Positions 1 to 5,207 are shown, counted from the stretch's first letter. The stretch is DNA of 6,148 nt from Candidatus Eiseniibacteriota bacterium (GCA_030592245.1 JAUVJV010000149.1:1-6148), one strand, 5' to 3'. Made by a program: numbers and translations. The notes: generated by a model from the letters alone, not told the origin.

Positions 1-5
1 CTCAT
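1..5 (-). CDS. Probable start of the gene after recR (runs off the window)
   Basis: Only the start codon ATG (complement of 3-5) and two further bases are inside the window. A good Shine-Dalgarno sequence, GGGAGGA, lies about 5 nt upstream of it on the minus strand, 21 nt after the recR stop codon, so a further co-transcribed gene is likely. Small genes of the yaaL or bofA kind follow recR in Firmicutes, but nothing here shows which gene this is. The call rests only on the ribosome binding site, the start codon and the spacing. Confidence 0.4.
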
Positions 6-26
6 CTTATCCTCCCGGGTATTCCT

Positions 27-629
27 CTATTTAACTTCGCCACGCCCCTGGATCGATCTCGCCAGGGTCATCTCGTCGGCCAGGTCAAGATCACTTCCCA
101 TGGGAACCCCCCGGGCAATAGTGGTGATCTTCACCCCCAGGGGCTTAACAACCTGGGCAAGATAACTGCACGTAGCCTCCCCTTCGACAGTAGGGTTGGT
201 CGCTATGATGACCTCCTTGACACCCAGGGCCTTTATCCTCTCGGTCAGCCGGTCTATTGAGAGGTCCTCCGGCCCCAGCCCGTCAAGCGGTGAGAGCCTT
301 CCGTGGAGCACATGATAGAGCCCCCTGTATTCGCCCGTCTTTTCGATTCCCATGACATTGCCGGGTTCTTCCACCACACAGATCGCACTACGCTCCCGCT
401 TCGGGTCCGCGCAGATCGCGCAGGGATCACTTTCGGTGATCGCTCCGCACTCCGCGCAGTATCCTACATTCTCCTTCATCTCGACCAGGGCGCTGACCAG
501 GGAAGTCACCTCTTCACGTGGAGCCTTTAGCAGATAAAGGGCTATGCGTTGAGCGGTCCTTCTGCCGATGGTAGGCATCTTAGAAAGCTCTTGAATGAGC
601 CTCTCGATTTTCTCCGAACTTCCAAGCAA
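27..629 (-). CDS. recR: Recombination mediator protein RecR
   Basis: RecR works with RecO (and RecF) to load RecA on gapped or SSB-coated DNA in recombinational repair in the cytoplasm. The 200-residue product has the usual family length and order. An N-terminal helix-hairpin-helix (about residues 8-35, with MPTIGRRTAQRIA) is followed by a four-cysteine zinc site (C58, C61, C70, C73). A Toprim domain follows (about 82-173, with VVEEPGN and the ATNPTVEGEAT segment), and the C-terminus holds the GSDLDLADEMTLARSIQGR segment. The start is TTG at 627-629. No other Met codon occurs before residue 18, the N-terminus MLGSSEKIERLIQELSK aligns with typical RecR starts, and an AGAGG ribosome binding site lies 6 nt upstream. 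It begins 11 nt after the ybaB stop, so the two are almost certainly one transcript. The stop is TAG. No unusual residues were seen. Confidence 0.97.
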   Translation of the reverse strand: MLGSSEKIERLIQELSKMPTIGRRTAQRIALYLLKAPREEVTSLVSALVEMKENVGYCAECGAITESDPCAICADPKRERSAICVVEEPGNVMGIEKTGEYRGLYHVLHGRLSPLDGLGPEDLSIDRLTERIKALGVKEVIIATNPTVEGEATCSYLAQVVKPLGVKITTIARGVPMGSDLDLADEMTLARSIQGRGEVK

Positions 630-640
630 GTTCTACCTCT

Positions 641-955
641 TCAAATGAGTCCGGGGGGGATTCCGAGCCCTCCGGTCACCTTTCCGATCTCGTTCATCGC
701 AAGTTCCTGTGCACGCTTCTTTGACTCATTCACAGCTGCTACAATGAGATCCTCCAGCATCTCCACATCGTCCTTGTCCACGACTTCAGGGTCTATCTTG
801 AGACTGACGATCTCCTGTTTCCCGTTGGCGACCACCGTCACCATTCCACCACCGGCTGTGGCTTCCACCGTCTTGTCTCCAAGCTCCTCCTGGACTCGCT
901 GCATCTCACTCTGGAGCTTCTGAGCCTGCTTCATGAAATCGAACTTCTTAGGCAA
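641..955 (-). CDS. ybaB: YbaB/EbfC family nucleoid-associated DNA-binding protein
   Basis: This is a small DNA-binding protein that acts as a homodimer on the nucleoid; its family is almost always encoded between dnaX and recR. The 104-residue product shows the standard pattern. A long charged N-terminal helix (about 5-28, MKQAQKLQSEMQRVQEELGD) is followed by a beta-sheet section with the family signature TAGGGMVTVVANGK (about 33-46), then SLKIDPEVV and a C-terminal helix ending in a Gly-rich tail (GGLGIPPGLI). The start is TTG at 953-955, supported by a near-perfect Shine-Dalgarno sequence 9 nt upstream and by the usual M-x-K-x-F/M beginning. The intergenic gap to dnaX is 14 nt and the ribosome binding site overlaps the dnaX stop, which suggests translational coupling. 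The exact cellular role of the family is still loosely defined. Confidence 0.96.
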   Translation of the reverse strand: MPKKFDFMKQAQKLQSEMQRVQEELGDKTVEATAGGGMVTVVANGKQEIVSLKIDPEVVDKDDVEMLEDLIVAAVNESKKRAQELAMNEIGKVTGGLGIPPGLI

Positions 956-961
956 GAAAAC

Positions 962-970
962 TCACCTCCT
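962..970 (-). promoter_or_regulatory. Strong ribosome binding site of ybaB overlapping the dnaX stop codon
   Basis: On the minus strand the sequence TGAGGAGGTGAG holds the last base of the dnaX stop TGA and a 9-base match, AGGAGGTGA, to the 16S anti-Shine-Dalgarno sequence. The spacing to the TTG start is 9 nt. This fixes the unusual TTG as the ybaB start and suggests that ribosomes ending dnaX re-initiate on ybaB. Confidence 0.85.
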
Positions 971-2862
971 CAGGCCGTCCTTTCGCCTTGCGGACCGTCT
1001 TTCCTTCGCCGTATTCCGACGACCTTGCCACCAAGATTCTCCACGAGCGCCCGGACAACGGGATCATTCTTGACCACAGAGGCAATGTCGGCTGCCTGGG
1101 GCTCGACGGGTGCTCTCATCTCTGGTCTGGCTTCGAATTCAGTCCCGGCTTCGGGCCCGGTCGCGCTCCCGCTTACGGTCCCGCCCCCGCTTACGGTTGC
1201 GGTCCTGGTTTCCTCCTTAATCCTCACCCTGGCCTTGATCGTCACCGAGGTATTGGTAAGCTTCTGCACCTGCTCTGTCAATATCCTCAGGTTCTGCCCC
1301 TTGCGGACCTGGCTCTCGTGAAACGAGCTGGGCACATCAATCCAGTAGACGCCCTCGGAGAGCCTCGGCGGCTCGCACAGGTCGAGAATCGAGGCCAGGC
1401 CGATCTTGGTCTCCCTCAGGTGCTCGATGACATCCTGCCAGGAGTGTATGACATCACCAGCCTTTCGTGCCCCATCGAACGCGGTGTCGGACCCGGGAAG
1501 AGACATACCTGCACCCACCGCAATCCCGTCCGCCGTGCTACTGTCTGACTTACCCTTGTCCGGCTTGGCCCTACCCGGCTTACTCTTCTCCGCCTTGCTC
1601 TCATCCGACCTGCCCGGGGCAGCAGACTCAGTCCGGCCCCTGGTCGGGGTCTCCGGCTCGGACTCAGGAGGTTTTCCCCCCGACCCCCTGCCGGTGCCCG
1701 ATCCGCTGCCGGCAGCGGGTTGTTTAAGCATCTCGACTATGTCGGAGACCCTGGCGATGGCTTTAACATTGGCCATCCTCAACACCACGGTCTCCAGAAG
1801 ATATCGCTGGTGGCTGGCGCGTTTGATGTTATTCTCCGCGTCCGCGATCATCGAAAGGAGGCTCAGGAGATGCTCGGTGGAGACCCCCTTGACCATCTTA
1901 ACCAGCTTCTTCCTGGTCTCTTCCGTTAATGAAAGCAGCTCGCGTGACCTGGGATCGATCGAAGCAATGAGCAGGAACCTTGTCCATTCGGTAAGCGAGA
2001 CAACCACGTCAAGCGGGTCCACTCCCCCATCGAAGGCCTCACCGAGCAGGTTAAGCACCTCTGCCTCATCGCCCGCTATCACGGCCCCGGCAATAGCGGA
2101 AACCGCTTCGCTTCCCCGGAACCCCATTATGGATCCGATGTCCTCATCCTTAGCACTGCCTCCGCTGAAGGCAAGGACCTGCTCGAGCATACTCTGGGCG
2201 TCGCGCATGCTTCCCTCGGCCCGCTGCGCGATCAGGGCGAGAGCGCTCTCGTCACACTTGTAGCCATCGGTCTCACAAACCTGCTTGAGCCTCTCGGAGA
2301 TCATGCTTGCAGGAATGCGCCTGAAGTCGAATCTCTGGCAGCGGGAGACGATGGTTTGCGGGACCTTAAGAGGCTGGGTGGTCGCAAACACAAACACCAC
2401 GTGCGCCGGCGGCTCCTCCAGGGTTTTCAAGAGCGCGTTGAAGGCCTCCTGGGTGAGCATGTGCACCTCGTCGATGATATAGACCTTCTTCTTGCCCCCG
2501 ACCGAGGCGTACCGCACACTCTCTCTTAAGTTACGTATCTCATCGATGCCCCGGTTGGACGCACCGTCGATCTCTATGACATCCATGCTGGTGCCCTGGG
2601 CAATCTCCTTGCACGCCGCGCACTCATCGCAGGGATCGGTGGTAGGCCCCTCGGTGCAGTTGAGCGACTTGGCGAGCACCCGGGCCACCGTGGTCTTACC
2701 CACTCCGCGAGGTCCGCTGAAGAGGTAGGCGTGAGCTACCCGCCCGCCCGTGATCGCGTTCTTCAAGGTGCGGGTCACATGCTCCTGACCGATAACATCG
2801 TCGAAGGTTCCCGGTCGCCACTTCCGGGCAATGACGATGTAGTTCTTGCCTTCCTCAGCCAT
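970..2862 (-). CDS. dnaX: DNA polymerase III subunit gamma/tau (DnaX)
   Basis: DnaX is the AAA+ motor of the clamp loader that opens and loads the beta sliding clamp; its longer tau form also ties the polymerase cores to the helicase. The 630-residue product carries every hallmark: Walker A GPRGVGKTT (50-58), a zinc site (C69, C78, C81, C84), Walker B with DEVH (131-134), sensor 1 around TTQPLKVP (161-168), the SRC motif with the arginine finger (173-175) and the GSMRDA sensor 2 segment (217-222). The lid and collar domains run to about residue 375. A low-complexity Gly/Ser/Lys/Pro linker (about 381-460) leads to a C-terminal tau-type domain (about 470-550), a second short linker, and the tail DPVVRALVENLGGKVVGIR. 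Length is close to full tau. I saw no A-rich slippery heptamer in the linker, so a frameshifted gamma is not evident. The ATG start at 2860-2862 lies 25 nt after the SRP RNA, with only a modest AAGGA or AAAAGG ribosome binding site. Confidence 0.97.
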   Translation of the reverse strand: MAEEGKNYIVIARKWRPGTFDDVIGQEHVTRTLKNAITGGRVAHAYLFSGPRGVGKTTVARVLAKSLNCTEGPTTDPCDECAACKEIAQGTSMDVIEIDGASNRGIDEIRNLRESVRYASVGGKKKVYIIDEVHMLTQEAFNALLKTLEEPPAHVVFVFATTQPLKVPQTIVSRCQRFDFRRIPASMISERLKQVCETDGYKCDESALALIAQRAEGSMRDAQSMLEQVLAFSGGSAKDEDIGSIMGFRGSEAVSAIAGAVIAGDEAEVLNLLGEAFDGGVDPLDVVVSLTEWTRFLLIASIDPRSRELLSLTEETRKKLVKMVKGVSTEHLLSLLSMIADAENNIKRASHQRYLLETVVLRMANVKAIARVSDIVEMLKQPAAGSGSGTGRGSGGKPPESEPETPTRGRTESAAPGRSDESKAEKSKPGRAKPDKGKSDSSTADGIAVGAGMSLPGSDTAFDGARKAGDVIHSWQDVIEHLRETKIGLASILDLCEPPRLSEGVYWIDVPSSFHESQVRKGQNLRILTEQVQKLTNTSVTIKARVRIKEETRTATVSGGGTVSGSATGPEAGTEFEARPEMRAPVEPQAADIASVVKNDPVVRALVENLGGKVVGIRRRKDGPQGERTA

Positions 2863-2887
2863 AGCCTTTTCAGGTCCTTATCTATAA

Positions 2888-3165
2888 TCCAGGCCGTGCA
2901 CCCTTCTTTGATCAAGCGTCCGGGGCGCCTGCAGGACAGCCAGCTCCAACCAGGTGCCCCTGCGGCACATGAAGGGTCTCGCTTACCGCTGCTACCTTCC
3001 GGTCCTGACGGGGTTCACAAGTCTTCATTGCGCAGGACCTGGTTTTCAACACCGCTTATCCTGCCGCTTTCCCAAAAAGACAAGACCTCAGAAAGGAATT
3101 CAACCCCGCTACAGCGGGTTGCGGGTTACAGGGCACCGCTACCTCCCCGTCTAGCACGACCCGGA
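2888..3165 (-). ncRNA. ffs: Signal recognition particle RNA, long form with Alu domain
   Basis: This RNA is the scaffold that binds Ffh and targets ribosomes making membrane or secreted proteins. The apical core (2988-3009) has the GGAA tetraloop flanked by the conserved internal-loop bases of helix 8, with CAGG on one side and AGCAGC on the other. Long-range pairs show the rod: CCTGCGCAATGAAG with CTTCATGTGCCGCAGG, AACCAGGT with ACCTGGTT, and GCAGGA with TCCTGC. The 5' third holds an Alu domain like that of Bacillus scRNA, with GTGCTAG, GGGGAGGTAGCGGTGCCCTGTAA, and a hairpin of the CCCGC..GCGGG type. A terminal helix of about 12 pairs (3154-3165 with 2888-2899) sets the approximate ends, giving about 278 nt. 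The ends are deduced from pairing, not mapped. No intrinsic terminator separates it from dnaX, so the RNA may be processed from a shared transcript. One stem pair flanking the tetraloop is swapped relative to E. coli (A-U for U-A), which keeps the pairing. Confidence 0.93.
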
Positions 3166-3168
3166 ACC

Positions 3169-3196
3169 CATATACCGGTGTAAATTGTTGCAAGAA
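3169..3196 (-). promoter_or_regulatory. Candidate promoter of the SRP RNA
   Basis: A TATATG hexamer (complement of 3169-3174) lies where a -10 box is expected, a few bases before the deduced RNA 5' end near 3165. The best -35 candidate is TTCTTG (complement of 3191-3196) with a 16-nt spacer, a weak match to TTGACA. The position supports it more than the sequence does. Confidence 0.35.
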
Positions 3197-3258
3197 AACT
3201 CTATGCTGACACCGATCTGACGTTCTTGTGCGCCAAGAAGATAGCAGCAAACAGGCAT

Positions 3259-3290
3259 GGGGTCAAGCCGCGATTTGTGAATTCACAATC
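3259..3290. repeat. Partial copy of the GGGGTCAG-type palindromic repeat
   Basis: This stretch starts with GGGGTCAA and contains the 14-bp perfect palindrome TTGTGAATTCACAA at 3275-3288. It is a degenerate copy of the left and central part of the 46-bp palindrome that follows. GGGGTCA and TTTGTGAATTC recur at an exact 34-bp offset (3259 and 3293; 3274 and 3308), and TTTGTGAATTC appears once more 34 bp on at 3342. This suggests duplication of one unit. Confidence 0.75.
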
Positions 3291-3292
3291 CT

Positions 3293-3338
3293 GGGGTCAG
3301 GTACCGATTTGTGAATTCACAAATCGGTACCTGACCCC
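3293..3338. repeat. 46-bp perfect palindrome, GGGGTCAGGTACC type
   Basis: The stretch equals its own reverse complement over all 46 bases, with its centre between 3315 and 3316 in GTGAATTCAC; the arms begin with GGGGTCAGGTACC and end with its complement. It lies in the gap between the M48 gene and the SRP RNA promoter, starting 21 nt after the M48 stop. Its outer GGGGTCAG and inner GTGAA elements recur in the inverted repeat at 4224-4271. Repeats opening with GGGGTCAG are, from memory, often found near REP-associated IS200-like (Y1) transposases, but no transposase lies in this window. As RNA it would form a very stable hairpin without a T run. Confidence 0.9.
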
Positions 3339-3359
3339 GGCTTTGTGAATTCCGGCGCC

Positions 3360-4166
3360 TTAGCGGGTCTTTTCATAGTGCTTGAGCGCCTCGGGCATCC
3401 ACTCCTGGAGATCGTCTATCCTGGTGTCGGGACTGGGATGGGTGGAAAGGAACTCGGGTGGGGCCGCGCCTCCCCTTTCCTGCATTTTCTGCCAGAAACT
3501 GACCGCCGCCCTCGGGTCGTATCCGGCCTTGGCCATAAACATAAGCCCCATATAGTCGGCCTCGCTCTCATGCGTCCTGCTGTAAGGAAGCACATAGAGC
3601 AGTCCGCTTCCGACGCCGTAGGCAATGCTGGCGAGCTCCAGCGTGGTCTCGGTCTGGGTGTTCAAGGCTTCGCCGAGGGCCATTCCCCCGAGCTCCACCA
3701 TCAGCATCTGGGTCATCCTCTCCGCGCCGTGCCGGGCGATCGCATGAGCTATCTCGTGAGCCATGACCGTTGCCAGCTCGTCATCGCTCCCGGCCAGATC
3801 GGTGATCCCTGTATAGACCGCCACCTTTCCTCCCGGCAGGCAGAACGCGTTCGCGACCGAGTCGGCTTCGATCACATTGAATTCCCAGGCGAAATCATCG
3901 CGGTCGGTAACCTCGGCGATGGCCTCGCCGATGGTACGCACTCGACTCACCAGCTCTTCATCCCCTGAGAGGTTCGACTCCTCAAGCACCTGCTCATAGC
4001 CGGTCACTCCCATCTGAAGCTCCGTGGTCTCGTCGACTAAGAGAAACCGGCTTCGCCCGGTGAGGGGCACTTTGCTGCAGGAGACCGCGAACATCGCAAC
4101 ACTCGCCAGTACCGGTATCAAGAGCCCAAGCCGGTGCGTTCTGCTTCGTTCAAAGAATCTCATCAT
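3360..4166 (-). CDS. M48 family zinc metallopeptidase, predicted lipoprotein
   Basis: This is a predicted envelope protease of the BepA/LoiP-like M48 group, probably acting in quality control of envelope proteins. Counted from the chosen start, the 268-residue product has a basic N-terminus, a hydrophobic stretch (LGLLIPVLASVAMFAVSC) and a lipobox ending at Cys30. The family segment VPLTGRSRFLLV follows at once, as is usual for these lipoproteins. The catalytic HEIAH zinc motif is at 137-141, and the third ligand is in ESEAD (200-204, most likely its first Glu). The tail STHPSPDTRIDDLQEW is the usual family ending. No TPR repeats follow, so it is a short form. An open frame extends 10 codons upstream to an ATG at 4196, but the ATG at 4164-4166 has an AAGGGGGAA ribosome binding site 8 nt away and gives a better signal peptide, so I chose it; the next codon is also ATG. 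Repeats of one family lie on both sides. Substrate is unknown. Confidence 0.92.
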   Translation of the reverse strand: MMRFFERSRTHRLGLLIPVLASVAMFAVSCSKVPLTGRSRFLLVDETTELQMGVTGYEQVLEESNLSGDEELVSRVRTIGEAIAEVTDRDDFAWEFNVIEADSVANAFCLPGGKVAVYTGITDLAGSDDELATVMAHEIAHAIARHGAERMTQMLMVELGGMALGEALNTQTETTLELASIAYGVGSGLLYVLPYSRTHESEADYMGLMFMAKAGYDPRAAVSFWQKMQERGGAAPPEFLSTHPSPDTRIDDLQEWMPEALKHYEKTR

Positions 4167-4172
4167 GCTTCG

Positions 4173-4181
4173 TTCCCCCTT
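4173..4181 (-). promoter_or_regulatory. Ribosome binding site that decides the M48 start
   Basis: On the minus strand AAGGGGGAA ends 6 nt before the tandem ATG codons at 4161-4166; the five G residues are 8 nt away. This favours the inner start over the ATG at 4194-4196, which has no such element upstream. Confidence 0.6.
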
Positions 4182-4214
4182 GATTCGCCTAGGCATTTGC
4201 GAGTGAACAGTATG

Positions 4215-4271
4215 AAAAAGGTCGGGGTCAGATCGTGAATGATGATGGGACTCTGTTCACGACCTGACCCC
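4215..4271 (-). terminator. Inverted repeat of the GGGGTCAG family, probable intrinsic terminator after tRNA-Ala
   Basis: Read on the minus strand, GGGGTCAGGTCGTGAAC (4271-4255) can pair with ATTCACGATCTGACCCC (4240-4224): 17 positions with one mismatch, one wobble and a 14-nt loop. GACC and then a run of five T (4219-4215) follow. It begins 5 nt after the CCA end of tRNA-Ala, where a terminator would be expected. It shares its GGGGTCAG arm and inner GTGAA element with the palindrome at 3293-3338, so it looks like a mobile-type repeat that may serve as a terminator. The T run is short and offset by 4 nt, so efficiency is uncertain. Confidence 0.5.
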
Positions 4272-4276
4272 TTCAG

Positions 4277-4352
4277 TGGTGGAGATGAGCGGATTCGAAC
4301 CGCCGGCCTCTGCCTTGCGAAGGCAGCGCTCTCCCATCTGAGCTACATCCCC
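4277..4352 (-). tRNA. tRNA-Ala (anticodon CGC)
   Basis: The 76-nt gene folds into a full cloverleaf: acceptor GGGGATG/CATCTCC, D stem GCTC/GAGC, anticodon stem CTGCC/GGCAG with loop TTCGCAA (anticodon CGC, reading GCG), five-base variable loop AGGCC, and T loop TTCGAAT. The third acceptor pair is G3-U70, the main alanine identity element, which confirms the specificity. The 3' CCA is encoded. Its first 10 bases are also the last bases of the upstream cyclophilin-like gene, so the two genes overlap on the same strand. Confidence 0.97.
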
Positions 4353-4714
4353 TTTTCTATGATCACAAGTCCGGGACTGCTTATGCCCTTGAGAACCGCT
4401 ACGTCCGAGGTCACCCGGCCTATGACATCGATGGGACTGGCAGGAACGATATCGTCCCCGCTGCTGGCAGGCGTCCTGCCATAGAAGATGCAAAACGCGT
4501 GGCCATCGGGCCAGTAGCCTAAGTCTCCCAGGTCCACCACGGCCTTAGGGTCTTCCAGGTCCGCGCTAACGGGTATCCGGAAGTAGATCTCGTCCCCCCA
4601 GGTCTGCCCATTGGCCTCAATAGGAAGAGATTCCCACACCAGCCGGGCCGTCCTGGAATCATTGAGTTCCCCCTCAAGGGCAATCTCACCTATCCTGATT
4701 ACAATCTTTTTCAA
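4343..4714 (-). CDS. Cyclophilin-like fold protein (TM1367 / PF04126 type)
   Basis: The 123-residue product matches my memory of the Thermotoga maritima TM1367 family, small proteins with a cyclophilin-like beta-barrel but no proven prolyl isomerase activity. Family segments visible are LPIEANGQTWGDEIYF (30-45), GDLGYWPDGHAFCIFYGRTP (63-82) and PASPIDVIGRV (91-101); the length is typical. No signal peptide or membrane segment is seen, so it is probably cytosolic. The start is TTG at 4712-4714 (MKKIVIRIGEIALEGELND), with a GGTGAG ribosome binding site 9 nt upstream and no better start nearby. The last codons, GGG ATG TAG, lie in the acceptor and D-arm region of tRNA-Ala, so the stop codon belongs to the tRNA gene. 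RNase P maturation of a shared transcript would remove it. The biochemical function is unknown. Confidence 0.88.
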   Translation of the reverse strand: MKKIVIRIGEIALEGELNDSRTARLVWESLPIEANGQTWGDEIYFRIPVSADLEDPKAVVDLGDLGYWPDGHAFCIFYGRTPASSGDDIVPASPIDVIGRVTSDVAVLKGISSPGLVIIEKGM

Positions 4715-4761
4715 TGGCCAGTTCTCACCGTTTGACCCAGGGTCATTCCAGTAATGTTACT

Positions 4762-4788
4762 TCTATAGCAAGCGGCGGCCAAAGTCAA
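4762..4788 (-). promoter_or_regulatory. Candidate promoter for the cyclophilin-like gene and tRNA-Ala
   Basis: The minus strand shows TTGACT (complement of 4783-4788) and TATAGA (complement of 4762-4767), each close to the sigma-70 consensus, but the spacer is 15 nt, shorter than the ideal 17. A start site near 4755 would give a leader of about 40 nt with a small GACCC-A-GGGTC palindrome at 4734-4744. The position, just upstream of the gene and downstream of a gene-poor stretch, supports it. Confidence 0.4.
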
Positions 4789-4883
4789 GTTTCGTGAGCT
4801 CTTAAGGAGTGGATGAAATCAGGTTGGACAATTGCAGATGTTCCGGGAGCACCGGGCTCCAGGACCCGGTCCAGGTGCACTTC

Positions 4884-5084
4884 TCACTCTGTGAAGAGGC
4901 TCTTCACACCACCCCATGTGCTCGGTTCGATAGCCGGGCCCTCCCAGGTGACACTGGCACAGAAGCTATAGTGAGGAGAATGAAGCCCATCCGCGCAGTC
5001 CAGCACCATTATGCCGCCAAGGGCCGTAGCCTCGCTGATGCAGACCTGCCCGCAAACGCCATAGACGGCGAGCAGGCCCCCTCT
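4884..5084 (-). pseudogene. Possible remnant of a secreted-protein gene (C-terminal part)
   Basis: The 490 bases between tRNA-Ser(GGA) and the cyclophilin-like gene contain no intact gene. One minus-strand frame stays open for 66 codons, from just after a TGA at 5085-5087 to a TGA at 4884-4886. It has a coding-like third-position bias (about 70% G or C), several Cys and Trp, and readable segments such as GGIMVLDCADG, CASVTWEG and the end EPSTWGGVKSLFTE. That last segment resembles, from memory, the xTWGxIKALY-type ends of secreted proteins in Eisenbacteria-like lineages. The same frame is open again upstream of two close stops (TGA 5085-5087, TAG 5091-5093) to about the tRNA, with a segment ending in DADPHTAIEFTPSVA. 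There is no start codon with a ribosome binding site for it. A decayed gene tail fits best; chance openness in GC-rich DNA cannot be excluded. Confidence 0.3.
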
Positions 5085-5207
5085 TCATGACTATGCCACA
5101 CTCGGAGTGAATTCAATGGCTGTATGTGGATCGGCATCGGGATTCTCCGCGCCTTCGAGCCCTGGAGGACCGTGCTCAAGCCACATGGAAAACGTGGGAA
5201 AATTAAG

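Noticed and set aside
1168..1197. 18-bp tandem repeat within dnaX (CCCGCTTACGGT twice)
   Set aside because: It encodes TVSGGG/TVSGSA in a flexible linker and is ordinary low-complexity coding sequence.
1406..2263. Plus-strand open frame of 285 codons within dnaX
   Set aside because: It is a shadow of the GC-rich dnaX gene with Ser/Pro/Leu-rich composition and no family features.
2731..3250. Open frames over the SRP RNA, including one beginning MPLRHMKGLAYRCYLPVLTG
   Set aside because: They are translations of the antisense strand of SRP RNA, a common false annotation.
3275..3288. TTGTGAATTCACAA as a CRP/FNR-like operator
   Set aside because: The half-sites are 2 bp apart, not the 4-6 bp of these regulators, and the sequence is the core of a repeat family.
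3259..3352. The regular 34-bp spacing as a CRISPR array
   Set aside because: There are only two to three decayed units, no distinct spacers and no cas genes; the unit is a palindromic intergenic repeat.
4239..4493. Open frames on both strands across tRNA-Ala (with GDERIRTAGLCLAKAALSH on plus)
   Set aside because: They translate the tRNA gene and the flanking repeat and overlap the better supported cyclophilin-like gene.
4809..5090. Plus-strand open frame of 93 codons in the gene-poor stretch
   Set aside because: It has no ribosome binding site or recognisable motif and lies opposite a frame with more coding-like composition.
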